A stretch of 10,136 nucleotides of DNA, from positions 1 through 10,136 of the forward strand of contig CAIXOZ010000140.1 in the NCBI GenBank assembly GCA_903921295.1, given 5' to 3'. The translations under genes and the position numbers were made by a program. The notes under the pieces were generated by a model. The model saw only the letters and a list, made by a program, of their open reading frames with translations. It was not told the DNA's origin and did not search any database. Source of the DNA: an uncultured cyanobacterium (lineage in GTDB: Bacteria > Cyanobacteriota > Cyanobacteriia > PCC-6307 > Cyanobiaceae). This document shows positions 1 through 6,774 of this stretch, piece after piece. Numbering within the stretch: position 1 is the stretch's first letter; each line of letters starts with the position of its first letter.

Positions 1-239
1 TCGATGCTGGCGTAGAGGTTCTCGCTGCGCTCCTGGGCTCGGATCACCAGTCCGTTGGCGTAGACGGTCACCTCAGCCGTCTGTTGCGGCACCCTGGGGT
101 TGCGCGCCACCGAGAGGTGGACATCGGCCTCCTTGACCATGTCGTCGAAATGATGGATCGCCCGCGCCAGCTTGTTCTCCGTGTACTCCCGGATGGCGGG
201 GGTGACATCGAGATTGCGGCCGTGGATCAGCAGCTTCAT
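1..239 (-). CDS. lrtA: Ribosome hibernation promoting factor / light-repressed protein LrtA, N-terminal part (truncated by window edge)
   Basis: The first 79 residues are visible, starting at ATG 239-237 and running off the left edge. The protein begins MKLLIHGRNLDVTPAIREYT, followed by ENKLARAIHHF and later EADVHLSV and QTAEVTVYANG. This is the N-terminal fold of the HPF/YfiA family, which binds the decoding region of the 30S subunit and stores ribosomes as inactive 100S dimers or hibernating 70S. Cyanobacterial members are usually long-form HPF, with a C-terminal dimerisation domain that would lie outside the window; they were named lrtA for light-repressed transcript. A good Shine-Dalgarno sequence (AGGAGG, 7 nt upstream) fixes the start. 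The gene is divergent from lipB with only 51 bp between start codons, so both promoters must share or overlap that gap. Family assignment is firm; the long form is inferred because the C-terminus is not visible. Confidence 0.93.
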   Translation of the reverse strand, partial: MKLLIHGRNLDVTPAIREYTENKLARAIHHFDDMVKEADVHLSVARNPRVPQQTAEVTVYANGLVIRAQERSENLYASI

Positions 240-246
240 GGGATCG

Positions 247-252
247 CCTCCT
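247..252 (-). promoter_or_regulatory. Shine-Dalgarno site of lrtA
   Basis: AGGAGG on the minus strand lies 7 nt upstream of the ATG at 239. It is the strongest ribosome binding site in the window and decides the lrtA start. Most other genes here have weak or no Shine-Dalgarno sequence, as is common in cyanobacteria. Confidence 0.65.
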
Positions 253-290
253 GGCGACCTTTGACTCACCGACGCTAGGAACTGCAGCCG

Positions 291-971
291 ATGGGGTCCA
301 GCCTCGACGCAATCCTTTTCGTTGCTGCCAAGCCGGTGCCGTTCCTGCAGGGCTGGGAGGCCCAGCGCACCCTGCAGGCGCGGTTGCTCGCCAACCCAGG
401 TGGCCCCGAGGCGCTGTTGCTGCTGGAGCATCCCCCCTGTTACACCCTTGGCCGCGGTGCCAGCGACGCCTTCCTGCGCTTTGATCCGGCCGATCCGCCG
501 GCCCCCTTGTTCCGCATCGATCGCGGTGGTGAGGTCACCCATCACACCATCGGTCAGCTGGTGCTCTATCCCGTGCTCAACCTGCAGCGGCACGGAGGCG
601 ATCTGCACCGTTATCTGCGCCAGCTGGAGCAGGTGGTGCTCGATGTGCTCGATCGCCTCGGCCTGCAGGGGGAGCGTTCGCCAGGGCAGACCGGGGTCTG
701 GCTGGCGGGGGCGAAGGTGGCGGCGATCGGGGTCGGCGCCCGGCGTTGGATCAGCCAGCACGGCCTGGCCCTGAACGTGAGCTGCGATCTGTCCGGGTTT
801 GCCGCCGTGGTGCCCTGCGGCATTGCCGATCGTCCGGTCGGGCGGCTGCTGGATCATCGCCCTGGCCTCTCCACCGCCGTGGTCGCCCCCCTCCTGCTCG
901 AGGCCTTCAGCGAGCGCTTCGGGGTGCGGCTGCGGCCGCCCCAGGGTGCGGAATCCCTGCAGGGGTGGTAA
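291..971 (+). CDS. lipB: Octanoyl-[ACP]:protein N-octanoyltransferase LipB
   Basis: This 226-residue protein has the usual LipB length. It transfers octanoate from octanoyl-ACP to the lipoyl-domain lysine of 2-oxoacid dehydrogenase E2 subunits and glycine cleavage H protein, the first step of de novo lipoylation. Visible motifs are RGGEVTHHTIGQL (residues 78-90, fitting the LipB family signature), GVWLAGAKVAAIG (135-147, catalytic Lys142) and VPCGIADR (174-181, catalytic Cys176). The Lys/Cys pair corresponds to the known E. coli dyad. One oddity is TIGQ where most family members have PGQ preceded by another residue; the signature tolerates this. The start at ATG 291 has a weak AGGA at 277-280, 10 nt upstream. 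It is the first gene of a plus-strand run with aas, ylqD and pdhC; pdhC encodes a likely acceptor of its product. Confidence 0.97.
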   Translation: MGSSLDAILFVAAKPVPFLQGWEAQRTLQARLLANPGGPEALLLLEHPPCYTLGRGASDAFLRFDPADPPAPLFRIDRGGEVTHHTIGQLVLYPVLNLQRHGGDLHRYLRQLEQVVLDVLDRLGLQGERSPGQTGVWLAGAKVAAIGVGARRWISQHGLALNVSCDLSGFAAVVPCGIADRPVGRLLDHRPGLSTAVVAPLLLEAFSERFGVRLRPPQGAESLQGW

Positions 972-1000
972 GTCTTGGGGCCCGTTCCGCCCCACGCTCC

Positions 1001-3061
1001 GTGCCGCCCATCGTGATCCAGGCCACTGCAGCGACCGCCCGTTCCGGCAGCGACGCTGGTGCCGGCTGGCAGCAGGGGCTTTCCGACCTGCTCTGGCGAG
1101 GCGATCGCCGCGATCAGCAGGCCCTCGCGCTTCGTCACGACTGGAGTGGCCTGGTTTCCCTGGAACGGCTCTGGCCGGAGCTGGCCCGGCTGCATGGCGA
1201 CCGTCTGGCGGTGGAGGCCCCGCATGCCTCGCCGCCGGAGCGCTACAGCTACCGCGAGCTGGCGGATGCCATCGAGCAGGTGGCCGCCGGTTTCGCCAGC
1301 CTCGGCCTCGGTGTGGGTGAGGTGGTGGCCCTGCTGGCCGACAACAGCCCTCGCTGGCTCCTGGCCGATCAGGGGCTGATGCGTCTCGGTGCGGCCGATG
1401 CCGTCCGCGGCAGCACCGCTCCGGTGGCTGAATGCCGCTACATCCTCGAGGACTCCCAGGCCGTGGGCCTGGTGCTCGAGAACGCGGCCCAGCTGCGCAG
1501 TCTTCAGGCCGCCGGTCCGCTGCCCTCGCGGCTGCGCTGGATCGTGCTGCTGCAGGGCGAACCCGATCAGGACGCCGGCTCCAGCCCCTGCCCCTGTCTC
1601 GGCTGGGAGACCGTGCTTCGCCTCGGGGCAACGGCACCGACGCCGGACTGGCCCGCGGCGACGCCGGAGCGGCTGGCGACGATCCTGTACACCTCCGGCA
1701 CCACCGGTGAACCGAAGGGGGTGCCGCTCAGCCAGGCCAACCTGCTGCAGCAGCTGCGCCATCTCGGGGTGGCCGTGGCGCCGCAACCCGGCGATCGGGT
1801 GCTGAGTGTGCTGCCGATCTGGCATGCCTACGAGCGCAGTGCCGAATACTTCCTCTTCTCCTGTGGCTGCTCGCAGACCTACACCACCCTCAAGCAGCTG
1901 CGCCCCGACCTGCAGCGGGTGCGTCCCCACTACCTGATCAGTGTGCCCAGGCTCTGGGAGGCGCTCCTGTCCGGGTTCGAGGAGGCCCTCAAGGGGATGC
2001 CGGCCTCCCGTCAGGGGCTCTTGCGCGGCGCCCTGCGGCTCAGCCGTTTTCACTGCCTGCAGCGCCGACGCTGCCTGGATCGCACCCTCAGCCCGGAGCC
2101 GCCCCTGGTGCGCACGGGGGCGGCCCTGGCCGCGGCCCTGAGCTGGCCGCTGCATGGTCTGGCCTCGAGACTGTTCTGGCCGAAGGTGCGTCAGCAGCTG
2201 ATCGGCGGCCGTCTGCGCACCGCCATCAGTGGCGGTGGCGCCCTGGCGATCCATGTGGATGCCTTCTTTGAGGCGATCGGGATTGAGCTGCTGGTGGGTT
2301 ACGGCCTCAGCGAGACGAGCCCGGTGCTCAGCTGCCGACGCGCCTGGAACAACCGCCGCGGCAGCGCTGGGCAGCCGCTGCCGGGCACGGCCCTGCGGAT
2401 CGTCGATCAGGAGAGCGGGGCGCTGGTGCCGATCGGCGGCCGTGGCAAGGTGTTGGCCCGCGGTGCCCAGGTGATGGCGGGCTACCTCGGCAAGCCGGAG
2501 GCCACGGCCAGGGTGCTCGATGGCGACGGTTGGTTCGATACCGGCGACCTGGGCCATCTCCTTCCCGATGGCTCCCTGGTGCTCACTGGCCGAGCCAAGG
2601 ACACGATCGTGCTCAGCAGTGGCGAGAACATCGAACCCGGTCCCCTGGAAGAGTCCCTGATGGCCTGTGTTCTGGTGGAGCAGGTGATGCTGGTCGGCCA
2701 GGACCGACGCGCCCTCGGAGCCCTGGTGGTGCCGGCGGCTCAAGCTCTGATGGATTTTGCCCAGGAGAGCGGCCTGCCGGTGCCGGTGCCTCCCGCTCCT
2801 GGTGAGGGCGATTGGCAGGTCGATCCGGCCCTGCTCAAGGCGCTCACCGGACGCTTCAATCGCCGCCTGGCCGCCCGGCCCGGCTCCCGACCGGATGAGC
2901 GGCTGGCCGCCGTGGCCCTGGTGGCCCCGTTCACGATCGAGAACGGGCTGCTCACCCAGACCCTGAAGCAGCGGCGGGATCGGATCAGCGACCGCGATGC
3001 GGCAGCGATCGAAGCCCTTTACGGCCGCCCTGGGCGGGAAACCCCCCCTGCAGGCCGTTGA
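1001..3061 (+). CDS. aas: AMP-forming acyl-ACP synthetase / long-chain fatty acid ligase (Aas, slr1609 type)
   Basis: This is an ANL-superfamily adenylate-forming enzyme of about 686 residues, close to the Synechocystis Slr1609 family. It activates free fatty acids with ATP and loads them onto acyl carrier protein (or CoA), allowing uptake and recycling of fatty acids released from membranes. Numbered from GTG 1001: P-loop YTSGTTGEPKG at 230-240, GYGLSETS (A5 motif) at 433-440, WFDTGDLG with the ribose-binding Asp around 513-516, LTGRAKDTIVLSSGENIEP as the hinge/A8 region, and the C-terminal catalytic lysine in TLKQRRDRI (Lys656). AADAVRGS near 131-138 resembles the cyanobacterial acyl-ACP synthetase branch, so ACP is the favoured acceptor, by inference. 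The frame stays open upstream into lipB, so the start is uncertain: GTG 965, GTG 1001 and GTG 1013 are all in frame. I chose 1001 because it clears lipB by 29 nt and precedes the conserved region. No Shine-Dalgarno site helps. Confidence 0.9.
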   Translation: MPPIVIQATAATARSGSDAGAGWQQGLSDLLWRGDRRDQQALALRHDWSGLVSLERLWPELARLHGDRLAVEAPHASPPERYSYRELADAIEQVAAGFASLGLGVGEVVALLADNSPRWLLADQGLMRLGAADAVRGSTAPVAECRYILEDSQAVGLVLENAAQLRSLQAAGPLPSRLRWIVLLQGEPDQDAGSSPCPCLGWETVLRLGATAPTPDWPAATPERLATILYTSGTTGEPKGVPLSQANLLQQLRHLGVAVAPQPGDRVLSVLPIWHAYERSAEYFLFSCGCSQTYTTLKQLRPDLQRVRPHYLISVPRLWEALLSGFEEALKGMPASRQGLLRGALRLSRFHCLQRRRCLDRTLSPEPPLVRTGAALAAALSWPLHGLASRLFWPKVRQQLIGGRLRTAISGGGALAIHVDAFFEAIGIELLVGYGLSETSPVLSCRRAWNNRRGSAGQPLPGTALRIVDQESGALVPIGGRGKVLARGAQVMAGYLGKPEATARVLDGDGWFDTGDLGHLLPDGSLVLTGRAKDTIVLSSGENIEPGPLEESLMACVLVEQVMLVGQDRRALGALVVPAAQALMDFAQESGLPVPVPPAPGEGDWQVDPALLKALTGRFNRRLAARPGSRPDERLAAVALVAPFTIENGLLTQTLKQRRDRISDRDAAAIEALYGRPGRETPPAGR
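1101..1108. repeat. HIP1 palindrome GCGATCGC
   Basis: A perfect GCGATCGC octamer inside aas, extended to the ten-base palindrome GGCGATCGCC. HIP1 is the highly iterated palindrome of many cyanobacterial genomes. It supports the taxonomic call and has no gene-specific role that can be read here. Confidence 0.8.
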
Positions 3062-3107
3062 CCCTCCGCCGACCCGATGACAGGTTGGGCGCTGATTGTT
3101 CTGAGTC

Positions 3108-3551
3108 ATGGCCGACGGCGTAGTCCTCTCGATCAAGCGATCGATCACGGTGCGGGCCGTGGTCACTCCCCGTTGGAAAGAGGATGCCGAGCGCGAGCTC
3201 AGCCAGGCTCTCGTGTCGCTGGATCAGCAGCTCGCCCAGCTGGAGCAGGAGGGTCAGCAGTTGATTGATGAGATCCGCCGTCAGAGCGCCAATCCTCTGG
3301 ATCCCCGCATTCAGGACCAGGTGGCTTCGGTGCAGCAGCAGGTGGCTGTGAAGCGGGCTGAGCTCGAGGAGCAGAAACGCACCGTGATCGAGCAGCAGCG
3401 GCAGGTGCGCGAACTGGACTTCGAGCAGGTGGTGGAGCAGGGCCAGATCGAGAGCTTCACCGATGTGCGCGTCGGCGACAACCTGGTGGAGAAGCTGCAG
3501 GTGGCGGTGCTGGTGCGTGATGGTGTGATCGAGGCGATCGAGGGCGCCTGA
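3108..3551 (+). CDS. YlqD-family coiled-coil protein
   Basis: This 147-residue protein starts MADGVVLSIKRSITVRAVVT and is followed by a long Gln/Glu-rich amphipathic stretch (about residues 25-108) of coiled-coil character, with runs such as LDQQLAQLEQEGQQL and KRAELEEQKRTVIEQQRQ. It ends in a small strand-rich domain (IESFTDVRVGDNLVEKLQ, VLVRDGVIEAIEG). This arrangement of N-terminal strand, long coiled coil and C-terminal 'VGDNL' module fits the YlqD family, which is conserved in cyanobacteria and Firmicutes and has no established biochemical function to my knowledge. No signal peptide or membrane segment is visible. It lies 46 nt after aas and 107 nt before pdhC, in an order I recall from other picocyanobacteria, which suggests co-transcription with aas. 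The start at ATG 3108 lacks a Shine-Dalgarno site, but the conserved N-terminus begins immediately. Confidence 0.85.
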   Translation: MADGVVLSIKRSITVRAVVTPRWKEDAERELSQALVSLDQQLAQLEQEGQQLIDEIRRQSANPLDPRIQDQVASVQQQVAVKRAELEEQKRTVIEQQRQVRELDFEQVVEQGQIESFTDVRVGDNLVEKLQVAVLVRDGVIEAIEGA

Positions 3552-3622
3552 GCGCTCCCTCTCCTCTGGCTCTGAAGCGGCGGTCGCCTCCGGGGGGCCG
3601 GCGCTTCCAGCCTGTGCCCCGG

Positions 3623-3628
3623 TACATT
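3623..3628 (+). promoter_or_regulatory. Possible -10 element of a pdhC promoter
   Basis: TACATT lies in the 107-bp gap between ylqD and pdhC, 30 nt ahead of the pdhC ATG, and would give a short leader of about 20-25 nt. There is no convincing -35 hexamer. The gap is the longest in the lipB-pdhC run, so an independent pdhC promoter is plausible but unproven. Confidence 0.3.
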
Positions 3629-3644
3629 GGCGCCACCTTGAATT

Positions 3645-3649
3645 GAAGG
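3645..3649 (+). promoter_or_regulatory. Ribosome binding site of pdhC
   Basis: GAAGG lies 9 nt before the ATG at 3659. Together with the conserved MATHEIFMPALS beginning of the E2 lipoyl domain, it supports this start. Confidence 0.5.
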
Positions 3650-3658
3650 CTCCGGTCG

Positions 3659-5032
3659 ATGGCCACCCACGAAATCTTCATGCCTGCCCTCAGCTCGACG
3701 ATGACCGAGGGCAAGATCGTGGAGTGGCTCAAGAAGCCGGGCGATCGGGTTGAGCGCGGCGAGTCGGTGCTGGTGGTGGAGTCGGACAAGGCCGACATGG
3801 ACGTGGAGTCGTTCAACCCTGGCTTCCTGGCCACGGTGCTGATGCCGGCCGGTGGTACCGCCCCGGTGGGCGAGACGATCGGCCTGATCGTGGACACCCA
3901 GGAGGAGATCGGCACCGTTCAGGCCAGTGCCCCGGCCGCGCCTGCTGCCGCCCCTGCGCCTGCTGCCCCTGCGTCTGCTGCCCCCGCCCCTGTCGCCGCG
4001 AGCGCACCGACCCCTGTGGCGCCCCCCGCTCCTGCGGCCGCTCCCCCGGCCCCGGCGCCGGCTGCGGCTCCTGCGGTGGCGGCTGCCGCCCCTGCCGCCA
4101 ATGGTCGGGTGGTCGCCTCTCCGCGTGCCCGCAAGCTCGCCAGCCAGCTGGGGGTGCAGCTCGACACCCTGCGGGGCAGCGGCCCGCACGGCCGCATCCA
4201 GGCGGAAGACGTGCTATCGGCCAGTGGCCAGCCGGTGTCCGTGCCCCGGGTGGCGGAAGGCACGGCTGCAGCCGTGTCCGGCGCCCCTGCGGCTCCGCTG
4301 AACGGTCATGGTGCCGCCCCGGCGGCCAGCGCCGGCAAGGCCTTCGGTCGCCCCGGTGAGTCGGTGAGCTTCAACACCCTTCAGGGTGCCGTCAACCGCA
4401 ACATGCTGGCCAGCCTGGAGGTGCCTTGCTTCCATGTCGGCTACACGATCACCACCACCAAGCTCGATGCCTTCTACAAGCAGGTGAAGAGCAAGGGCGT
4501 GACGATGACGGCGCTCCTGGCCAAGGCCGTGGCCGTCACCCTGGCCCGCCATCCCCAGGTGAATGCGGCCACCAGTGCCGATGGTGGTGCCATGGTGTTT
4601 CCGGCGTCGGTGAATGTGGCCGTGGCGGTGGCGATGGAGGACGGGGGCCTGATCACGCCCGTGCTCGCGGATGCCGACAAGACCGACATCTATTCCCTCG
4701 CCCGCACCTGGGCCGATCTGGTGGCCCGGGCCCGCAGCAAGCAGCTGAAGCCTGAGGAGTACAGCACCGGCACCTTCACCCTCTCGAACCTCGGCATGTT
4801 CGGGGTCGACCGCTTTGATGCGATTCTTCCTCCCGGCACCGGCGCCATCCTGGCGGTGGCGGCCTCGCGGCCGGCCGTGGTGGCGGGCAAGGACGGCTCG
4901 ATCCGGGTGGCGAACCAGATGCAGGTCAATCTCACCTGTGATCACCGCACGATCTACGGCGCTGATGCTGCGGCTTTCCTCAAGGATCTGGCCCTGCTGA
5001 TCGAAACCAACCCCGAAAGTCTGACCCTCTGA
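3659..5032 (+). CDS. pdhC: Pyruvate dehydrogenase complex E2, dihydrolipoamide acetyltransferase
   Basis: This 457-residue E2 subunit transfers acetyl groups from E1-bound intermediates via lipoate to CoA, feeding acetyl-CoA to fatty acid synthesis and central metabolism. Domains in order are: one lipoyl domain (1-85) with the lipoylated Lys44 in ESDKADMDVE; a long Ala/Pro linker (about 90-147); a peripheral subunit-binding domain (about 151-187, SPRARKLASQLGV and GSGPHGRIQAEDVL); a second Ala/Gly/Pro linker (188-232); and the catalytic acyltransferase domain (about 235-457). The catalytic histidine is His429 in DHRTIYGAD. Tyr replaces the Asp of the usual HxxxDG motif, as I recall for plastid and cyanobacterial E2s, so this marks lineage, not inactivation. 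The domain also contains VNVAVAVAMEDGGLITPV and TFTLSNLGMFGVDRFDAIL. The start is supported by GAAGG at 3645-3649. It is a likely substrate of LipB, encoded three genes upstream. Confidence 0.97.
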   Translation: MATHEIFMPALSSTMTEGKIVEWLKKPGDRVERGESVLVVESDKADMDVESFNPGFLATVLMPAGGTAPVGETIGLIVDTQEEIGTVQASAPAAPAAAPAPAAPASAAPAPVAASAPTPVAPPAPAAAPPAPAPAAAPAVAAAAPAANGRVVASPRARKLASQLGVQLDTLRGSGPHGRIQAEDVLSASGQPVSVPRVAEGTAAAVSGAPAAPLNGHGAAPAASAGKAFGRPGESVSFNTLQGAVNRNMLASLEVPCFHVGYTITTTKLDAFYKQVKSKGVTMTALLAKAVAVTLARHPQVNAATSADGGAMVFPASVNVAVAVAMEDGGLITPVLADADKTDIYSLARTWADLVARARSKQLKPEEYSTGTFTLSNLGMFGVDRFDAILPPGTGAILAVAASRPAVVAGKDGSIRVANQMQVNLTCDHRTIYGADAAAFLKDLALLIETNPESLTL

Positions 5033-5054
5033 GCGCTGGGCCGCTGCCGTCAGA
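5020..5054 (+). terminator. Weak hairpin at the pdhC stop codon
   Basis: TCTGAC (5020-5025) pairs with GTCAGA (5049-5054), and AGCG (5032-5035) can pair with CGCT (5042-5045) inside. It spans the pdhC stop. There is no U-tract and the stem is interrupted, so a terminator role is only a possibility. Confidence 0.22.
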
Positions 5055-5621
5055 GACTGGAAACCACCGCCAGAGCACGTTGAAGCCATTGGCGGTGTTC
5101 CTGTTCCGGGCCTTCTGGTCTCCTGTGGTGGAGCCCGGTTCCGGCGAGGAGCGTCGGGTGTGTGGACCGATGGCGTGCTTCATGGCCCAGGCCGGCAGGC
5201 TTGGTGCTTCCGGGACCTGATCGCAGTCGCCTGGAGAGTCCGAGGGCAGCCCGTGCGGTGCCTCGGGGGGGCAGCGGGGCTCGCCGTGCAGGGAGGTGGA
5301 GCAGGTCTGCGCATGCTCCGGTTTCGCTGGAGCCGCTTGGAGGAAGGGCACGACCCAGCCATGGCCGCTGCTGTGCAGGCCTGGTGGATAGCGGGCGCTC
5401 AGCTGGGCTGGACGCCGCTCCGTGGCCAGGGTCGGTGATGGCATCCGGCGGTCTCAGTCCCACGTTTCTGAGAAGCTCTTCCTGCGAAGAAGCAGTGGCA
5501 ATGCCCGTGCACCGCCGCTCTGAGCTGCGGTGCGTTGCTCTTTCGCATGAAAGACAGGGTGTATCCGCTCCCGGGGATGAAGGCTGGGGTCTGAGAGACG
5601 GCGCTCGGCGCCGCTGCCCCG
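5033..5621. other. 589-bp stretch without a supportable gene
   Basis: Between pdhC and the LysR-like gene I see no protein family in any frame. The longest plus-strand frame is open from about 5025 to 5438 but has no good start before GTG 5160. Its codon use (many GGA, GCA, CGA and AGA codons) is unlike the neighbours, and it shows no recognisable motif. Minus-strand frames across the same bases look equally unlike protein. The stretch contains a compact hairpin at 5509-5533. It may be decayed coding DNA or the long leader of the downstream regulator. Confidence 0.5.
5509..5533. repeat. Compact inverted repeat (hairpin) upstream of the LysR-like gene
   Basis: GCACCGC (5509-5515) is the exact reverse complement of GCGGTGC (5527-5533). 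The interior continues as GCT-CTG-AGC (5517-5525) after a one-base C/T mismatch on either side. The result is a stem of about 10 pairs with a three-base loop. It ends 88 nt before the proposed TTG start. It could be an operator, a leader hairpin or a small RNA element; no U-tract follows. Confidence 0.6.
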
Positions 5622-6542
5622 TTGCCCGCCATCCCTGAGCAGTTCAGCGATCGCTATGCCGTCCCGGCGGTGCTGGAGCCGATCCAGCTGTTGGACGTGC
5701 TCGAGCTCAGTGGAACCACCACGGCGGCGGCCCAGGTGCTGGGGCAGTCCCAGTCCACGGTCAGCCGGCGCAGCCAGGCCATTCGCCACGATCTGAAGTT
5801 GCAGCCCGGACCGGCAGGGCCCTTGCATGGGCTTCGCTTCCACGACACCGGCTGTCTGAGGCTGCTCAGGCGCGCCAGTCAGTGGCATCGACTGGAAGCG
5901 GGGGCCGTCCGGATCGGCGGCAGCCCCTGGCAACCGCCTCCAGCCCTTCGCGGACACGGGCTCGCCTTGCCGCTGCGTTTTCGTCACCCCCGGGCCTGGT
6001 GCCAGCTGTTGGAAGCGCACTGTCTGGATGCGGCCGTCCTGAGCGGCCTGGAGCTTCGGGAGAGTCTTCCGGCCCCGGCCACCACCGCCACCGTGGTCCG
6101 CTGGGGGGCCTGCCTGTTGCAGCCCCTGGCGGTGTCGGCGATCGGCGTGTTGATGCCACCAGGTGAATGGGGGCTGCCTCCGCACGGGAGTGAGGTGGTG
6201 GTGCCGGCGCGGCCGTTGGCCCCCGGGCTTGCCGCCTGGGCCGCTCAGCACTCCTGGCGCTGCCGCCACGCCAGTCCCTCCTGCCAGGAGCCCGAAGCCT
6301 GGGCGGCCTTTCTCGCGCTACAGCCGCTGCCGTTGCTGTGCAGCCGTCCGTGGGCGTTGGCCCTCGCTCCGGTGTTGCCGGACTGGCCGTGGAGGCCATT
6401 GCCTGAGGGGGGTGGTGATCAGCTCTGGTTGCTGCAGCTGGAGGAGGTTCTGCAGGAGCATCGACGCTTGCAGGCGTTGGCTGCGGAGGTCCGATCGGCC
6501 CTCGTGGCGATGCACCCCGGCGATGGAGGCCCCAGCGCCTGA
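5622..6542 (+). CDS. Divergent LysR-like transcriptional regulator
   Basis: The open frame encodes up to 306 residues, typical for LysR-type regulators. The N-terminal part (about residues 18-58) reads as a LysR helix-turn-helix: LLDVLELSGTTTAAAQVLGQ followed by SQSTVSRRSQAIRHDL, matching the 'F..v...gs.t.AA..L..sqs.vS..i..le..l' pattern. The segment LHGLRFHDTGCLRLLRRA fits the wing and start of the linker helix. The remainder is rich in Trp, Pro and Leu and only loosely resembles a periplasmic-binding-like effector domain; the sole echo I see is LDAAVLSGLEL near residue 133. The ligand cannot be predicted. A C-terminal amphipathic helix (LLQLEEVLQEHRRLQALAAEV) is present. The start is uncertain: TTG 5622 or GTG 5670, the latter giving a start just before the HTH; neither has a Shine-Dalgarno site. 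Codon use is strongly GC3-biased like the core genes, so the frame is probably real. The next plus-strand gene is the orthocaspase, 232 bp downstream. Confidence 0.68.
   Translation: MPAIPEQFSDRYAVPAVLEPIQLLDVLELSGTTTAAAQVLGQSQSTVSRRSQAIRHDLKLQPGPAGPLHGLRFHDTGCLRLLRRASQWHRLEAGAVRIGGSPWQPPPALRGHGLALPLRFRHPRAWCQLLEAHCLDAAVLSGLELRESLPAPATTATVVRWGACLLQPLAVSAIGVLMPPGEWGLPPHGSEVVVPARPLAPGLAAWAAQHSWRCRHASPSCQEPEAWAAFLALQPLPLLCSRPWALALAPVLPDWPWRPLPEGGGDQLWLLQLEEVLQEHRRLQALAAEVRSALVAMHPGDGGPSA
5647..5654. repeat. HIP1 palindrome GCGATCGC
   Basis: A perfect octamer between the two candidate starts of the LysR-like gene. It belongs to the cyanobacterial HIP1 family and overlaps the N-terminal codons if TTG 5622 is used. 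Confidence 0.8.
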
Positions 6543-6585
6543 GCACAGGCAACTGGCCGTCCCCGTGGCGCCGGCGCTCCGCCTT

Positions 6586-6630
6586 GCCAGCGGCCATGGC
6601 GCAAGCCGACCGGCTCCGCTGGCCGCTGGC
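6586..6630. terminator. Strong 10-bp inverted repeat after the LysR-like gene
   Basis: GCCAGCGGCC (6586-6595) is the perfect reverse complement of GGCCGCTGGC (6621-6630). Nested inside, AGCCG (6604-6608) pairs with CGGCT (6611-6615). It begins 44 nt after the regulator's stop and ends 144 nt before the orthocaspase ATG. A GC-rich stem in this position suggests a transcription terminator, but no U-run follows on either strand, so an mRNA-stabilising 3' hairpin or a recombination remnant is also possible. The repeat itself is certain; its role is inferred. Confidence 0.5.
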
Positions 6631-6728
6631 CGGTCTGAAACGTTCCATGGCCGCGATCCGATCCGGTACTGCACGATCCCTGTCGGCGGAAGCTCTGAAG
6701 GGATTGGATGGTGTTCCCTGGGGTGAAT

Positions 6729-6764
6729 GTTGAAGTTCTCTGGCTAGCTTGGACAGGGTTCAAC
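6729..6764. promoter_or_regulatory. Spaced inverted repeat upstream of the orthocaspase, possible operator
   Basis: GTTGAA (6729-6734) and TTCAAC (6759-6764) form a 6-bp inverted repeat with a 24-bp spacer. The spacer contains TAGCTT (6745-6750), a weak -10-like hexamer. The right arm ends 10 nt before the ATG. Such short spaced repeats arise by chance, so an operator role is speculative. Confidence 0.2.
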
Positions 6765-6774
6765 GAGCACGGCC

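Noticed and set aside
746..1000. N-terminal extension of aas back into lipB (771 residues)
   Set aside because: The extra residues are Arg/Pro/Gly-rich, lie out of frame within the conserved LipB end, and have no similarity to acyl-ACP synthetases. A start near 1001 or 1013 is more sensible.
854..3166. A 770-residue open frame on the minus strand across aas
   Set aside because: It is a mirror of the GC-rich coding strand: His/Gln/Arg/Gly-rich, with no family motif. The plus strand carries unmistakable adenylation motifs throughout.
3925..4105. Repetitive GCC/CCT-rich tract suggestive of a tandem repeat
   Set aside because: It encodes the Ala/Pro-rich flexible linker between the lipoyl and subunit-binding domains of E2, which explains the low complexity.
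5160..5438. A 92-codon plus-strand open frame in the gene-free stretch
   Set aside because: Its codon use differs from the neighbours, there is no recognisable motif and no start signal. It may be decayed coding DNA, but a gene call is not supported.
5050..5463. A 137-codon minus-strand open frame opposite the gene-free stretch
   Set aside because: Pro/Arg/Ala/Ser-rich composition with no motif; typical of random open frames in high-GC DNA.
5454..6269. A 271-codon minus-strand open frame opposite the LysR-like gene
   Set aside because: It has no motif, and the plus strand shows a helix-turn-helix with GC3-biased codons.
6721..6774. A sigma-70-like promoter just before the orthocaspase
   Set aside because: TAGCTT at 6745-6750 has no matching -35 at the right spacing, so I do not call a promoter there.
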